This document shows, piece by piece, positions 8,901 through 9,260 of a stretch of 9,260 bases of DNA. Both the position numbers and the translations under genes were made by a program. Where the stretch lies: NCBI GenBank assembly GCA_002869465.1, contig PKSW01000423.1:1-9260 (forward strand), given 5' to 3'. Source of the DNA: Marinilabiliales bacterium. GTDB lineage: Bacteria; Bacteroidota; Bacteroidia; Bacteroidales; F082. Every line of letters begins with the position of its first letter. Position 1 is the stretch's first letter. The notes beneath the pieces are model-generated. The model saw only the letters and a program-made list of their open reading frames with translations. It made no database searches and was not told the DNA's origin.

Positions 8901-9260
8901 TAATATGTCACTTAAAGGCGGGTGGCGCATATATTCAAGTGGGCCGGGCATTTATATTGGACTGATTGTTTCCAGGTTGCTTGGATTACGGATTGAATCC
9001 GGGATAGTTATCATTGATCCGGTAGTGCCCTTCTCTTTTGATGGCCTTTCCGCCTCCCTGGATTTTATGGGTCGTTCATTGAAGTTCGTTTATACGATAA
9101 AGGATAGCAACTTTAGCCCCAAAACTATTTTAGTTAATGGAAAAGTAATAGCCTTCACACATGAGGAAAACAAGTACAGGCAGGGCGGCGCTGTAATTCC
9201 GAAAGATCAGTTGTTAGCAATGCTGAATCAGCAGGACAATATTCTGGAGATACAAATGTA
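5917..9260 (+). CDS. GH94 phosphorylase, 1,2-beta-oligoglucan phosphorylase-like, 3' end missing
   Basis: The frame is open for 1114 codons from ATG 5917 to the right edge, with no stop in view. The catalytic (alpha/alpha)6 barrel spans about residues 590-1030: WGTRDVSQGP (629-638), NPDGGWPQWW (663-672), HGD (686-688), GGGDWNDSL with Asp758 and Asp761, one of which should be the general acid of the GH94 DWND motif, then FQRAESSTFFGREIG and YSSGPGIY (1006-1013) in the phosphate-site region. A long N-terminal beta-rich part precedes it, and a C-terminal sandwich has ILVNGK (1071-1076). Cellobiose phosphorylases are about 800 residues; this length and the WGTRD/FFGREIG motifs fit the long SOGP type, about 1090 residues in Listeria. 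That type reversibly cleaves beta-1,2-linked glucose with phosphate, giving glucose 1-phosphate. There is no signal peptide, so it is probably cytoplasmic. Probably only a few C-terminal residues are missing. GH94 membership is firm; beta-1,2 specificity is likely but inferred. Cellodextrin or laminaribiose phosphorylase are less likely alternatives. Confidence 0.88.
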   Translation, partial: MKIINPASLCFNFLDNGSIRSIEVSPIRINLKEETLFSGSGTNIFLRKRAETVTFKPLLGPASNSGFKIEKDLFIASGSWTGLEYTCTLRLSESSQSWQWQVDIKNTTTETFEIDLIYLQDIALKPMNSGLINEYYISQYLERLILEDEKFGSVICCRQNSKEPTGHPWLMLTCKNGAASASTDGMLFYGKTFRETGIPEGLMSDRLGGEYAGESSVLAIQEQPFKLDSGEVHKNAFIATYLPDHPIATSAEDLKRLPGLMEEFKNEILLSNPNGIIHPQRNLFNTAPLLQVDDFNDKELNHFFGKKRRHSEKENGQLLSFFSEKNNHIVLRTKETITDRPHAHIMQAKAGLIPTEDIISNTSFAFGVFSSHLTQGNTNFNTLLSVCTSQFNQSWESGQRIFVEMNGCKYLLGVPSAFEIGLNHCRWIYKHGESCFQIRTWTSKKAPQVNLDFKVISGNPVKLLITHNFDDINGWDIIDGSTIGEYVVKPGADSMIAAKFLQAQFRIIIQNSFSDYRASGEESLFPNHTWSGSSFFVLEVGETTDFCMSFIGEVNAPAKAVQIEDADYQWSSDCQDAQSDWQELSLNLSLQGEQEDFAAIREILPWYGMNALIHYLTPYGLEQFSGAAWGTRDVSQGPVELLLTLGKYNEARKLLCKIFSNQNPDGGWPQWWMFDSYRNIRAHEAHGDIFYWCIMAVSNYIKVTGDTEILYEILPYYHENGDPHAEKTPLTEHVERLINMIVGSFIPGTSLVPFGGGDWNDSLQPVSKDQAARMISSWTVEMNYQAFSGFSSVYELIGNLAMADKLGEICDRIKADFNKYLVVDGVVAGYGVVEDDLSISILLHPKDHKTGIHYSILPMNRGIISGLFTKEQAKLHQDLIEMHLKGPDGARLMDHPLKYKGGIETIFQRAESSTFFGREIGLMYVHEHIRYAEALALMGKADAFIKALRQAIPVGYRDIVPCGDFRQSNCYYSSSDVVFKNRYEADEYYDEIRTCNMSLKGGWRIYSSGPGIYIGLIVSRLLGLRIESGIVIIDPVVPFSFDGLSASLDFMGRSLKFVYTIKDSNFSPKTILVNGKVIAFTHEENKYRQGGAVIPKDQLLAMLNQQDNILEIQM

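Larger units (their letters stand above)
1..9260 (+). other. probable single operon for oligosaccharide uptake and phosphorolysis
   Basis: Four same-strand genes with gaps of 23, 22 and 29 bases and no terminator-like hairpin between them suggest one transcript. The promoter must lie left of the window and the operon may go on to the right. No regulator gene or operator is visible. Confidence 0.7.

Overview
The window is one gene-dense block of four genes, all on the + strand and separated by only 22-29 bases. It reads as part of a carbohydrate-utilisation operon of a Gram-negative bacterium, most likely Bacteroidota or a relative such as Ignavibacteriota. That assignment is an inference. It rests on moderate GC, the lack of any Shine-Dalgarno motif ahead of the three visible starts (all A/T-rich), and the enzyme families present. 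No ribosomal or other phylogenetic marker is in view.

Layout: (1) 1-1321 is the 3' part (439 residues) of an (alpha/alpha)6-barrel, glycosidase-like protein, cut by the left edge. (2) 1345-3423 encodes a GPH/MelB-type sugar:cation symporter of the major facilitator superfamily. It carries an unusual insertion of about 200 residues, rich in coiled coil, between TM11 and TM12. (3) 3446-5887 encodes a GH35 enzyme with a class I glutamine-amidotransferase-like domain behind the TIM barrel. (4) 5917-9260 is a GH94 phosphorylase of the long type, resembling 1,2-beta-oligoglucan (sophoro-oligosaccharide) phosphorylase. It runs off the right edge after 1114 codons and is probably nearly complete. Together the genes leave no stretch over 30 bases without coding sequence. 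I see no RNA gene, mobile element, CRISPR array, terminator or internal promoter.

How the genes may work together: a GH94 SOGP-like phosphorylase beside a GH35 enzyme and a GPH transporter suggests use of beta-1,2-glucan or its oligosaccharides. GH35 members in beta-1,2-glucan loci are known; the characterised Ignavibacterium album protein is a beta-1,2-glucosyltransferase, not a beta-galactosidase. In this model the symporter imports short oligosaccharides, the signal-peptide-less GH35 and GH94 proteins act in the cytoplasm, and GH94 releases glucose 1-phosphate using inorganic phosphate. The role of the first gene is open. No endo-beta-1,2-glucanase (GH144/GH162), GH3 beta-glucosidase, SusC/SusD pair or regulator is visible, so the substrate is an inference from two enzyme families.
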